Positions 38,841-47,349 of a DNA stretch of 64,000 bases are shown here, piece by piece (positions within the stretch are counted from its first letter, which is position 1; each line of letters begins with the position of its first letter). Source of the DNA: Herbaspirillum hiltneri N3. Lineage in GTDB: Bacteria; Pseudomonadota; Gammaproteobacteria; Burkholderiales; Burkholderiaceae_D. The DNA lies in assembly GCF_001267925.1 (NCBI RefSeq), contig NZ_CP011409.1, positions 1,054,001 to 1,118,000 of the forward strand, in the 5' to 3' direction. A program made the translations under genes and the position numbers. The notes beneath the pieces were generated by a model. It was given only the letters and a program-made list of their open reading frames with translations. It was not told the origin of the DNA and ran no database searches.

Positions 38841-40397
38841 TCAGATTCGGCGTGGTCGCGATTGCACTGTCCGCCGGACGCCAAAGGAAACCATCAGGAG
38901 AATCGCCGCCACTGTCAGGAACATGGCATCGAAGGTGACGAACAGCCAGTCGCTGCTCTGCAGGCTTTGCAACAGATCGCGCCCGCTATTCCATCCGCTC
39001 GCCAACGGCACCGTCGCCCACAGCAGTGCCGCCGCCAGCAACTGTTCGCGCCATGCCTGCGCGCTCCGGCGCCAGCAGGCATGCAGCAACGCCGCGCCCC
39101 AGCAAAGGAAGAAACAATGGATTTCCCATTCGCTGCGTTGCGCCATGTCCAGCGGCAACAGGCGATTGGCGAGAAAGAAGGCCGGCAGCGCCGCCAGGAG
39201 GCCGGCAATGCAGGCCGTGTTGCCGCGTTCGACCAGGCGGAGGCCGAAGCCGGTCTGGCCCGCCGGCAATTTGTTGCGCCGCTTTACGGTCCATAAAATC
39301 ATGCCTGTCGCCACCATTGCCGCGCCCGTCAGGCTGGACAAGAAATACAGCCAGCGCAGCGCGTGATCGGCGAAGCGTCCCAGATGCAGAGCATAGAGAG
39401 CACCCCAGGTCTTCAACACGGGACCGGGACTATCGCGAGTCTCCAGCAAGCTTCCGCTGACGCCATGGAAGAGAAGTGAGGCAGGGGCGACCGATAGCCG
39501 GCCGCTGTCGCCGCGCACGATGGCGATGCGCGCGACGGCGTCGCCGGGATTGCCGACGATGATGCGCGTAGCGCTATCCTTACCCCAGCGGGCGGTGGCC
39601 TGTTCCATCAATGGCGGCAGGGCCGCAAGGGGCGCGGCCACGCCGGTGCGCGCGGGTACATCGACCTGCGCCTGCATGACCCGTGCCAATGCGGGCCTGG
39701 CTTGCTCCGGCCCCAAGGCGGCGAGTGCGCCCCACGGCATATAGGTGAACATGAGCGTGACCAGCCCGGTGTAGACAATCATGACGTGGAACGGCAAGCC
39801 CAGCACCGAGAAGCTGTTGTGCGCATCGAGCCAGGAACGCGCCCCCTTGCCGGGACGGAAAGTGAAGAAATCGCTGAAGATGCGCCGGTGCACGATCACA
39901 CCGCTCACCAGCACGACCAGCGAAAACATCGCACACAAGCCGACCAGCCAGCGCGCCAGGATGCGCGGCAGGTAGTGCAGGGAAAAGTGGACGTAGTAAA
40001 AGAATTCGCCCGCTTCGGTCGCGCGCGCAACAACCGGTTTGCCGCTGAGCGGGTCAAGCCAGGCGCGGTGCTCCGACTCCGCTGTCTGCCACGCCACCTC
40101 GATGGCGTTGCCGCGCTTGCCGGGCAGGTTGATCTGCCACAGCGTGCTATCGGCGGCCATGATGGACAAGGCGTCCAGCGCCCGCTGCCCGACCTGAGCG
40201 GCATCGAGCGTTGCCGGGCGTGCGGGGATTTCCGGCCGCAGCCACTGAGTGAGCTCATCCCGGAAGTAGCTGACGCCTCCCGTGATGAAGATCGCATACA
40301 GCAACCAGCCGGTCAGAACGCCGGCCCACAGATGCAGGCCGGTCATGGCCTGTCGCAACCCGGCGGGGCGGCGCTGCAGGGAACGCATCTGCGTCAC
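38841..40397 (-). CDS. PepSY-associated membrane protein, iron-uptake linked
   Basis: The 518-residue inner-membrane protein has four main helices with PepSY segments in the periplasmic loops (GLHLWAGVLTGWLLYAIFIT near the start, YVHFSLHYLPRILARWLVG, LHLGRFADHALRWLYFLSSL). An extra hydrophobic C-terminal part follows. PepSY_TM proteins next to siderophore receptors are thought to act as ferric-siderophore reductases. It begins 20 bases after the receptor gene with a GTG start (40397), or possibly an ATG at 40388. It ends the FecI-FecR-receptor operon. Confidence 0.85.
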   Translation of the reverse strand: MTQMRSLQRRPAGLRQAMTGLHLWAGVLTGWLLYAIFITGGVSYFRDELTQWLRPEIPARPATLDAAQVGQRALDALSIMAADSTLWQINLPGKRGNAIEVAWQTAESEHRAWLDPLSGKPVVARATEAGEFFYYVHFSLHYLPRILARWLVGLCAMFSLVVLVSGVIVHRRIFSDFFTFRPGKGARSWLDAHNSFSVLGLPFHVMIVYTGLVTLMFTYMPWGALAALGPEQARPALARVMQAQVDVPARTGVAAPLAALPPLMEQATARWGKDSATRIIVGNPGDAVARIAIVRGDSGRLSVAPASLLFHGVSGSLLETRDSPGPVLKTWGALYALHLGRFADHALRWLYFLSSLTGAAMVATGMILWTVKRRNKLPAGQTGFGLRLVERGNTACIAGLLAALPAFFLANRLLPLDMAQRSEWEIHCFFLCWGAALLHACWRRSAQAWREQLLAAALLWATVPLASGWNSGRDLLQSLQSSDWLFVTFDAMFLTVAAILLMVSFGVRRTVQSRPRRI

Positions 40398-40416
40398 GAG
40401 GGCAAAGCGTGCGCGG

Positions 40417-42882
40417 TCAGAAGCGGTAGCTCGAACTTACATTGATCGTGCGCTCCGCGTTGCGATAGCAGAAGGTGCCGTCGCAATCGAGCAGCAGTTG
40501 CCTGTTGAGCAGGTTGTTGACGTTGAGGGAAAGCCGCCATGGTCCCTGCTCAAGGCCCAGCGCGGCGTCCAGCAATCCGAAGGCCGGATTGGTGACGTTG
40601 CGGTTGGCGCTGTCCTGATAGGAGCGCGCCTTGCCCAGATAGCGCAGGCCGAGTCCCGAGTAGGCGCGCGTTGCGTCATTCAGGTTGAAGCTGTATTTGG
40701 TCCACACCGACGCGCTGTGCCTGGCCGCTCCCGGCTGCGCCAGTCCGCGGTCGCCGTTGTTGCTTTGAGTGATCTCGGTATCGAGATAAGTGTACTGCGC
40801 AACGATGCTGAGATTACGTGCGATTTCCGCCCGCGCTTCCAGTTCCAGTCCCTGCGACTTGACCTCGCCCGTCTGCACGACACCGTCCGGATCCTGTGGT
40901 GCAGTGGTGCTCACATTGTTGCGGACCAGGTTGAATATGGACGCCGTGTAGCTGAATCTGGCATTGTCGGGTTGATAGCGCAGGCCTGCTTCCACCTGAC
41001 GCCCGGTGGAAGGCTTGAGCAACTGGCCGGTGACGTCGCGACCGATTTCGGGCGTGAACGAGGTTGAAAGACTGACGTACGGCGCCCAGCCGGATTCGAA
41101 CAGGTAGACAGTGCCGATGCGGCCGGTGGTCTTGCTGGCCGACTGGCTATAAGTCTCGGTGCTGGTGCCTGCGGCCGGCAGCACGCGCGTGTTCGCATTG
41201 TTGGCGCTGTCATGGCGCAGGCCGCCGGTGATCACCAGCTTGCCCCACTTCACTTGATCCTGCAGGTACAGCCCGGTCTGGCGCAACGGATACTGCTCGA
41301 TGCGCGGCGTGGCCGAGCGCACGATGGTTGCATTGTTGCCGTAGACCGGGTTGTACAGGTCGAAACCGGGCATGGCCGTGATGCTGTTGGGGAAACGGTC
41401 GGTGGTGCGGCTGTCGGCATAATCCAGGCCGAGCAGCACGAGGTGACCGAGCTCGCCGGTGCGGAAGTCTGCCTGCATCCGCGTATCCACTTGCAGGCCG
41501 CGCCATGCCGAGCTGCGCGGATAGAACAGCCGCGTCACCGTGCGGCCGTCGGCCAGCAGCACACGTGGAAACACATTGGTTTCGTCGCGTTCCAGTTCGG
41601 TATAACGCAGGTTTTGCTGTAGCGTCCAGGTGTCGTTGAAACGGTGCTCGAACTCGTAGCCGAAGGTGTGATTCTCGCGCTTCCAGCGGTTGTCCTTGCC
41701 GCCCAGGTTGACGCGCGGATCGGGCTGGCCGAGCGCGCCAGGGTTCTGCAGCTGGTTGGGCCAGGCGTAGGATTGATCGTCCTTCTGATATTGCGCCAGC
41801 AGCGTCAGCCGGGTCGCGGCGTTCGGTTGCCAGGTCAACGCCGGCGCCACGTAGACGCGATCGTCGCGATCGAAGGCTAATCGTGTGCCGGATTCACGCG
41901 CCAGCATGGTGACCCGCCAGGTCCATTCGCCGCCGGTGTCCAGCGCGCCGCCGACATCGGCCTTGAGCTGCTTGCGGTCGTAAGTGCCATATTCCACGCC
42001 GATTTCACGCACTGCGGTGGCGGACGGACGTTTGGACACGGCATTGATCATGCCTCCCGGCGGCGACTGCCCGTACATGACGGATGCCGGGCCGCGCAAT
42101 ACTTCCAGGCGTTCCAATCCATACGGTTCGATCGGCGCGGCGTAGGAACGGCCGGACGTCAGCAGGCCATCGCGAAAGATCCCCGCTGTGCCAAGATCGA
42201 AGCCGCGCAACATCGAGAATTCGTCCACGGCCCAGGGCTTCATGTTGGGCGTCACGCCAGCGGTATAGCGCAGGGCCTCGTCCAGGGTTTCGACCTTGCG
42301 GTCCGCCAGTTCGTCGGCGGTGATGACGGACACCGATTGCGGATTCTCGATCAGCCGCGTATCGGTCTTGGTGGCGGTGGCGCTGCGTCGCGCTACGTAA
42401 CCGTACACTGGTCCGAGGGCGGTTTCGCGCTCGGCCTGGACTTTCACGACAGGTAGCGTCGATGCCGCCTCGGACTGGTAGGACGTCGAAGCCGTTGCTG
42501 CACCTTCCTTCAAAATGTAGCGGCCGCTTCCTTGCGGAACGGCTTCCAGTCCGCTGCCGCCCAGCAAGCGATTCAGCGCATCCTCCGGCGCCAGCGAACC
42601 TTGCAGGCCGGCGCTGGACTTGCCGGCGGTCAGCGCACCATCGGCGGCGACGTAGACGCCGGATTCGGAAGAGAAGCGCGCGATCACGGCATTCAGCGGA
42701 CCGGCCGGGATGTTGTAGCTGCGCGGCGAACGCTGCGGCGCCGGCGCTGCATCGGCTGCCAGCGCGAGGGAGGGAGCAATCGCGAAGGCGGCCAGCATGC
42801 CCGTCAGCAAGGCGCGCGCGGCGAAAGCAGCAGGAGTCAGCGTGCAGGAAGCGGTATGGAGGCGAGGCACTTGAAGTTTCAT
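40417..42882 (-). CDS. TonB-dependent siderophore receptor with STN signalling domain
   Basis: An 821-residue outer-membrane receptor. The signal peptide covers about 1-42. Next is an STN domain (SYNIPAGPLNAVIARFSSES, about 56-130) of the kind that contacts FecR-type anti-sigma factors. The plug follows (RLIENPQSVSVITADELADR, RGPASVMYGQSPPGGMINAV), then the barrel ending in VSSSYRF. The STN domain makes it a transducing receptor like FpvA or FoxA. I start at the ATG at 42882 (MKLQVPRLH). The frame upstream overlaps the FecR gene region and has no signal peptide. The plug wording suggests a hydroxamate-type ferrisiderophore. Confidence 0.92.
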   Translation of the reverse strand: MKLQVPRLHTASCTLTPAAFAARALLTGMLAAFAIAPSLALAADAAPAPQRSPRSYNIPAGPLNAVIARFSSESGVYVAADGALTAGKSSAGLQGSLAPEDALNRLLGGSGLEAVPQGSGRYILKEGAATASTSYQSEAASTLPVVKVQAERETALGPVYGYVARRSATATKTDTRLIENPQSVSVITADELADRKVETLDEALRYTAGVTPNMKPWAVDEFSMLRGFDLGTAGIFRDGLLTSGRSYAAPIEPYGLERLEVLRGPASVMYGQSPPGGMINAVSKRPSATAVREIGVEYGTYDRKQLKADVGGALDTGGEWTWRVTMLARESGTRLAFDRDDRVYVAPALTWQPNAATRLTLLAQYQKDDQSYAWPNQLQNPGALGQPDPRVNLGGKDNRWKRENHTFGYEFEHRFNDTWTLQQNLRYTELERDETNVFPRVLLADGRTVTRLFYPRSSAWRGLQVDTRMQADFRTGELGHLVLLGLDYADSRTTDRFPNSITAMPGFDLYNPVYGNNATIVRSATPRIEQYPLRQTGLYLQDQVKWGKLVITGGLRHDSANNANTRVLPAAGTSTETYSQSASKTTGRIGTVYLFESGWAPYVSLSTSFTPEIGRDVTGQLLKPSTGRQVEAGLRYQPDNARFSYTASIFNLVRNNVSTTAPQDPDGVVQTGEVKSQGLELEARAEIARNLSIVAQYTYLDTEITQSNNGDRGLAQPGAARHSASVWTKYSFNLNDATRAYSGLGLRYLGKARSYQDSANRNVTNPAFGLLDAALGLEQGPWRLSLNVNNLLNRQLLLDCDGTFCYRNAERTINVSSSYRF

Positions 42883-43009
42883 ACGTACTTTCGGAAATGG
42901 GCAGAGAAAAAAGGTGTCTTCACTCTGCTTTCCGGACGACGCCTGAAAAAGGGAACCGGATTGCTGAAATAATTTGGAACCGTTTCGCAAGTCTCTTGTG
43001 AAACCGTCT

Positions 43010-44038
43010 CTAACTATGTTGTGGCCGCGCCTTGACCGCGACCCACCACGGCAAGATCCAGCGCACCTGGACCGGTAACGCAGCTTGCAGCATCGCCAGC
43101 GCCTGGTCGGTATCGTGCAGCGGAAAACCGCCGACCACGCGCAAACCGGCGACGTCCGGATCGCAGCCGAGATAGCCCTTGCGATAGCGCGCCAACTCGC
43201 CAAGGAATTCGCCCAGCGGCCGATCCTGGGCGATCAGCATGCCGTGAATCCAGGAGGCGCGCGAGGGCTGCAGCGCGCCGGCGGCCGTGACTTCACTGCG
43301 CGTGAACAGCGCTTCCTGGCCGGCCTCGATCACCGTCGGCGCCGCGCCCGGAGCGAGCGGCGTGATTTCTACCCGCCCCTGGCTGACGCTGAGCAGCGTC
43401 CGGCCGTCGAACTGCCGGACGCTGAAGCGGGTCCCCAGAGCGCGCATGGTGCCTTCGCGGCTACGCACCAGAAAGGGCCGGACCGGGACCTGGTTGTCCG
43501 GATGCGTGTCCACCATGATTTCGCCGCAGTACAGAGACAACAGGCGGCGGCCGGCGTCAAAACCTTCATCGAGTGCAGTGTCGGTGTTGAGCCAGACCTG
43601 GGTGCCGTCGGTGAGCACCACCTTGCGGCTCTCTCCGACGGCGGTACGGTGATCGGCGTGCAGGCCGGCAAGCACCTGCGACCACTCGTCGCGGCGCGCC
43701 AGCTGCCATCCCATGCCTGCGGTAAGCACGGTCAGCGCCAGGGTCTTGAGCATTTTCCTGCGCGAATCCAGGCGACCTGCGGCGCGCAAGGCGGAGTCGG
43801 CCGCCAGCGGCGCATGGGCGGCGATGGAGATGCCCTTGCTGATCGCCTCCACCTGGGCCCAGGCGTCGCGATGACGTGCATCGGCGGCCAGCCAGTCCTG
43901 CCAGCGCCGGCGTTCGTCTTTGCCGACGCGGCCGGATTGGAGCACGGCGAACCACTCCGCCGCCTGCTCCAGCGCGGCGAAAGGAATTTCGGGCTGGTTT
44001 TCCAGATTCGGTTTGAGGCCGGACAGATACGCGCTCAT
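43010..44038 (-). CDS. fecR: FecR-family anti-sigma factor
   Basis: The 342-residue protein has the N-terminal DUF4880 sigma-binding helices (LEQAAEWFAVLQSG, WQDWLAADARHRDAW). A membrane helix at about 97-115 comes next, then the periplasmic FecR domain (VVLTDGTQVWLNTDTALDEG, ALGTRFSVRQFDGRTLLSVS). It holds or activates the sigma factor according to the state of the receptor's STN domain. The ATG at 44038 overlaps the sigma-factor stop by four bases (ATGA), which fixes the start and implies coupled translation. Confidence 0.92.
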   Translation of the reverse strand: MSAYLSGLKPNLENQPEIPFAALEQAAEWFAVLQSGRVGKDERRRWQDWLAADARHRDAWAQVEAISKGISIAAHAPLAADSALRAAGRLDSRRKMLKTLALTVLTAGMGWQLARRDEWSQVLAGLHADHRTAVGESRKVVLTDGTQVWLNTDTALDEGFDAGRRLLSLYCGEIMVDTHPDNQVPVRPFLVRSREGTMRALGTRFSVRQFDGRTLLSVSQGRVEITPLAPGAAPTVIEAGQEALFTRSEVTAAGALQPSRASWIHGMLIAQDRPLGEFLGELARYRKGYLGCDPDVAGLRVVGGFPLHDTDQALAMLQAALPVQVRWILPWWVAVKARPQHS

Positions 44039-44565
44039 GCCACCGCCGAACGGAATGCATTGCCCGCCGTCAGGCAATGCAACATCGCCTGCGCCATGTA
44101 TTTCTTGACCATGCGTTCGGACACGCCCAGTTGCGCGGCAATCTCCGCATAGGTCAGCCCGTGCAGGTGCGACAGCAGGAAGGCCTCTCTCGGCTTGCTC
44201 GGCAGGCGGGCGAGGATGCGGTCCACTTCCACCAGCGTTTCGAGGATGACGGCCTGATGTTCCGCCGAAGGGACCAGAGGTTCCGCCAGCTCCATGATGG
44301 CGTCGAGCCAGGCGCGCTCGATTTCGCGGCGGCGCCAGTGATCCACCACCAGGCCTTGCGCGATGGTCGTCAGATAAGCGCGCGGATCGCGTTTCGTATC
44401 GAGTTCACGCGGCCGCACCAGCAAGCGCAGGAAGGTATCGTGAGTGAGATCCTCTGCCGTAAAGGCGCATCCCAGTTTCCTGCGCAGCCACGTCTGCAGC
44501 CAGCCGTGATGATCGGCATAGAGCGTGTGCATGTGCGGTTGCGTGAATGGATCTGAATAGGACAT
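44035..44565 (-). CDS. fecI: FecI-type ECF sigma factor
   Basis: A 176-residue extracytoplasmic-function sigma factor. Region 2 is at about 12-80 (AEDLTHDTFLRLLVRPRELD, TIAQGLVVDHWRRREIER) and region 4 at about 120-165 (LPSKPREAFLLSHLHGLTYA, VSERMVKKYMAQAM). It drives transcription of the downstream receptor genes when signalled through FecR. A near-perfect Fur box lies 25-44 bases upstream of its ATG, giving a two-level control: iron starvation plus presence of the siderophore. Confidence 0.94.
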   Translation of the reverse strand: MSYSDPFTQPHMHTLYADHHGWLQTWLRRKLGCAFTAEDLTHDTFLRLLVRPRELDTKRDPRAYLTTIAQGLVVDHWRRREIERAWLDAIMELAEPLVPSAEHQAVILETLVEVDRILARLPSKPREAFLLSHLHGLTYAEIAAQLGVSERMVKKYMAQAMLHCLTAGNAFRSAVA

Positions 44566-44589
44566 GAGACTCCGCCCTCTGAGATGTTT

Positions 44590-44609
44590 TGAGAATAATT
44601 CTCATTATT
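44590..44609 (-). promoter_or_regulatory. Fur box of the fecI operon
   Basis: TGAGAATAATTCTCA is a perfect 15-bp palindrome followed by TTATT, giving GAGAATAATTCTCATTATT. It is very close to the consensus Fur site and is placed just upstream of fecI. It may also affect the divergent monooxygenase gene. Confidence 0.9.
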
Positions 44610-44840
44610 ATAAAGGGTCCTGCAGATATCTTGCACTCCGCCCGTCCGGCGGCTATATTACGCCCGTCGAAAAAGGCAGACTTGGTGTGGTCCAGCCCAA
44701 GTCCTTCCGCAAGGAAGCTCTGTCCATGCCCGTGCATGAGTCCCACGACGAACATCGGCGCCATCAGGCGTCTTTTGTTCGTCTGTGCGGTTCTCAAGAC
44801 AACGAACCGCTCCGGTCGAACCATCACCAGGGAGTCATTC

Positions 44841-46265
44841 ATGCACGCACCATCCACACCGTCCGCTTCATCAGCGCCATCCACCTACGATGCAGTCATC
44901 GCCGGCGCCGGTCCGGTCGGCTTGTTCCTGTCCTGCGAGTTGCGCCTTGCCGGTCTTTCCGTGCTGGTGCTGGAACAGGCTGCAAATCCGCACTCGCCGT
45001 TGAAGCAATTGCCCTTCGGCATACGCGGCCTGTCCATTCCGACGGTCGAGGCGTTCCATCGGCGCGGCTTGCTGGACGCCATCAAGGCGCCGCCGCTTGC
45101 GGTGAATGCTGCCGCCTCCACACCGCATTGGATGCAGCAACAAAGGCGTGCCGGCGGCCACTTCGCCGGCATGCAGTTCCATCTCGATCGGATCGACCGC
45201 ACGAAGTGGCCGTACCACCTGCCCGGTCCGGCCGACGCCGGCATCGCCACCGACATGCAGCACATCGAATCGGTGCTCGCCGCACGTGCTCATGCAATGG
45301 GCGTGGAGATCATGCGCGGTCTCGGCGTGGATGGTTTCCAACAATCGGATGAGCACGTGGACATTCAGGCCGGCGGCCAAACTTACCGGGCACGCTGGCT
45401 GCTTGGATGCGACGGCGGCCGTAGCACGGTGCGCAGGATCGGCGGCTTTGCCTTCACCGGCACCGAACCGGAGTTCACCGGTTATTCCGTTGAAATCGAG
45501 ATGGCTGATCCGCAGTTGCTTGCGCCGGGTCGTCACCATACTGCCGCCGGCATGTACACCTTTCAGCCGCCCGGCACCGTCGCCATGGTCGACTTCGACG
45601 GCGGCGCGTTCCATCGCACCGAGGCGGTCACGCGGGAACACGTGGAGTCGGTCTTGCGTCGCGTCTCCGGTATTGACGTCAGCGTGACCTCACTCCGGCT
45701 TGCCGCGACCTGGACCGACCGCGCGTTTCAAGCTGTCGCTTACCGTCAGGGACGCGTGCTGCTCGCCGGTGACGCGGCGCACGTCCACTCGCCGTTGGGC
45801 GGCCAGGGGCTCAATCTCGGCCTGGGTGACGCGATGAACCTTGGCTGGAAGCTCGCGGCAACGATCCGCGGCGAGGCGCCGGAGGGCCTGCTCGACAGCT
45901 ACCACGCGGAACGCCATCCGGTGGGCGCGCAGATACTCGACTGGTCACGCGCTCAGGTCGGACTGATAAGACCGGAGGCCAGTTCGCGCGCGCTGGCCTC
46001 CGTCATCCGCGATCTGATCGATACGCGCGACGGCGCCACCTATTTTGCCGAGCGCGTCTGGGGTCTGTCGCTGCGTTATGAACTGGCCGACAGCCATCCC
46101 CTGGCCGGTCGCAGCGCACCGGATTTCATTCTGGACGACGGCAGCCGGCTCGGCGAGCATCTTCGCAACGGCAAGGGAAGGCAAGGGCGGTCGCCGCAAG
46201 ACGCGCTAAGACCAGTGTCAGGAGGCTGGCCAAGATGCTACAGGCTGATTGCATGCTCACGCTGA
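44841..46265 (+). pseudogene. FAD-dependent monooxygenase, C-terminally truncated
   Basis: The frame encodes a PheA/TfdB-type flavoprotein hydroxylase: FAD-binding AVIAGAGPVGLFLS (about 20-32), an NAD(P)H/FAD motif around CDGGRSTVRR, and the second FAD motif LLAGDAAHVHSPLGGQGLNL (about 310-330). Family-like sequence stops at about residue 443 (GSRLGEHLRNGKG). The remaining 31 codons read an unrelated Rep-coding region in the wrong frame. About 100 residues of the usual C-terminal thioredoxin-like domain are missing. GGGAG six bases before the ATG marks the start. The FAD core may still fold, but I consider the gene broken by the rearrangement at about 46172. Confidence 0.75.
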
Positions 46266-46810
46266 CGTATCGCGAGAACATGGATGATTTCGAGCGGCTA
46301 CAGGCCGATTTTAAGGCGTTCAGGGCGCGTTTGCGGACCTTGGGCGAGTTCCATTACGTCGCGACCGTAGAACGGCAGGAGAGGGGCGCTTTGCACATCC
46401 ATATCGCCTGCCAGCATTTCCCGGCGTGGCTCAATAACGAACATGGGACGAGGGTACGTAGCTATAACCTGATCCGCTCGATGTGGCGGCGTGTTGTGGG
46501 TCGGGATAACGGCAATGTGGATCTGACCAAGCCAAGAGGGCGCAATTGGGCGCACAAGATCGCCAGCTACATCAGCAAATACGTCTCCAAGAACATCGAA
46601 GAGGCGCGATTCAACAAGAAAAGCTATTGGTCGTCACGCGGCATTCCGAAGCCGAAGCAAACAAAACTATGGTTTCCGATGGATACGCCTATACGGGACA
46701 TCATCGTTCTGGTAGCACAGGAATTTGTGATGAAGGGGTATGACGATCTGAGGCAATTTCATGATCGACTGAACGGGTTTTATTGGTTCAGCGCTTCTAA
46801 AATTTTATAG
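46176..46810 (+). pseudogene. Rolling-circle replication initiator (Rep) fragment
   Basis: The frame resembles the C-terminal two-thirds of phage/plasmid rolling-circle initiators. It reads ARRAKTSVRRLAKMLQADCM before the first ATG, then LTLTYRE, the two-histidine metal motif GALHIHIACQHF, SYNLIRSMWRRVVG and KIASYISKYVSKN with the catalytic tyrosine region. Family-like residues precede the ATG at 46235 and run up to the breakpoint at about 46176. The N-terminus is therefore missing rather than the protein being short. It is a remnant of a filamentous phage or small plasmid, and its join to the truncated monooxygenase is direct. Confidence 0.75.
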
Positions 46811-46859
46811 TTCGCTTGTTGAGAAATGTTGAGAATCTCGCTCATGTCGCCGCATTACA

Positions 46860-47162
46860 GTGACCGTAAAACAATGGGGTTACGGGGATATGATGCAGCT
46901 TGAATTATTTGAGCGCGAGACCATCGGTGCCGATGAGATGGGGAGGATTTTTCAGGAAATTAGACAGGCATATTGGTTCTTACGAAATACGCGGCCTGGG
47001 CAATATGGTGATGCTAAACGAAGGAGGCTCTATCGGAAAATAGCTTTTCATAAAAGACGATTGCTGCTGGCCGGAGCGGAGAGGGTGGAAATTCTAAACA
47101 TGCTCTCATGCTATCGACTTAAGTGCCGTTGTGGCACTCCTCATTGTAAGTACTTTAGTTAG
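46860..47162 (+). CDS. Hypothetical protein of the mobile-element remnant
   Basis: Up to 100 residues if the GTG at 46860 is used. ATGs at 46890 and 46893 are also possible, the latter with GGGG about five bases upstream. The protein is rich in Arg/Lys (AKRRRLYRKIAFHKRRLLLA) and ends in a cysteine cluster (CYRLKCRCGTPHCKYFS), which might bind metal or nucleic acid. I do not recognise a family. Its position after the Rep fragment and before the AT-rich SIR2 gene suggests it came with the same element. Confidence 0.45.
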   Translation: MTVKQWGYGDMMQLELFERETIGADEMGRIFQEIRQAYWFLRNTRPGQYGDAKRRRLYRKIAFHKRRLLLAGAERVEILNMLSCYRLKCRCGTPHCKYFS

Positions 47163-47349
47163 CCAGAGATAGTTAAACGGAGGTGATTCGTTTTATGGAA
47201 AAAGAGGGGCACTCAATCCTAGAATAGCAAGGTGCTTGATGTAATATGGATATCGACTGTATTAAATTACTTTAAGAACTAAGCCGATAAGCCCTTTAGC
47301 TGCGTTTCTACCAACACTTACTGCCAAGAAGAAAACATCAAGGAAGATA

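Noticed and set aside
42883-43203. N-terminal extension of the STN receptor frame.
   Set aside because: It overlaps the FecR coding region and lacks a signal peptide. MKLQVPRLH at 42882 begins the signal sequence.
46235-46810. Calling the Rep gene intact from the ATG at 46235.
   Set aside because: Rep-like residues (ARRAKTSVRRLAK) lie in frame before that ATG up to the breakpoint, so the true N-terminus is missing.
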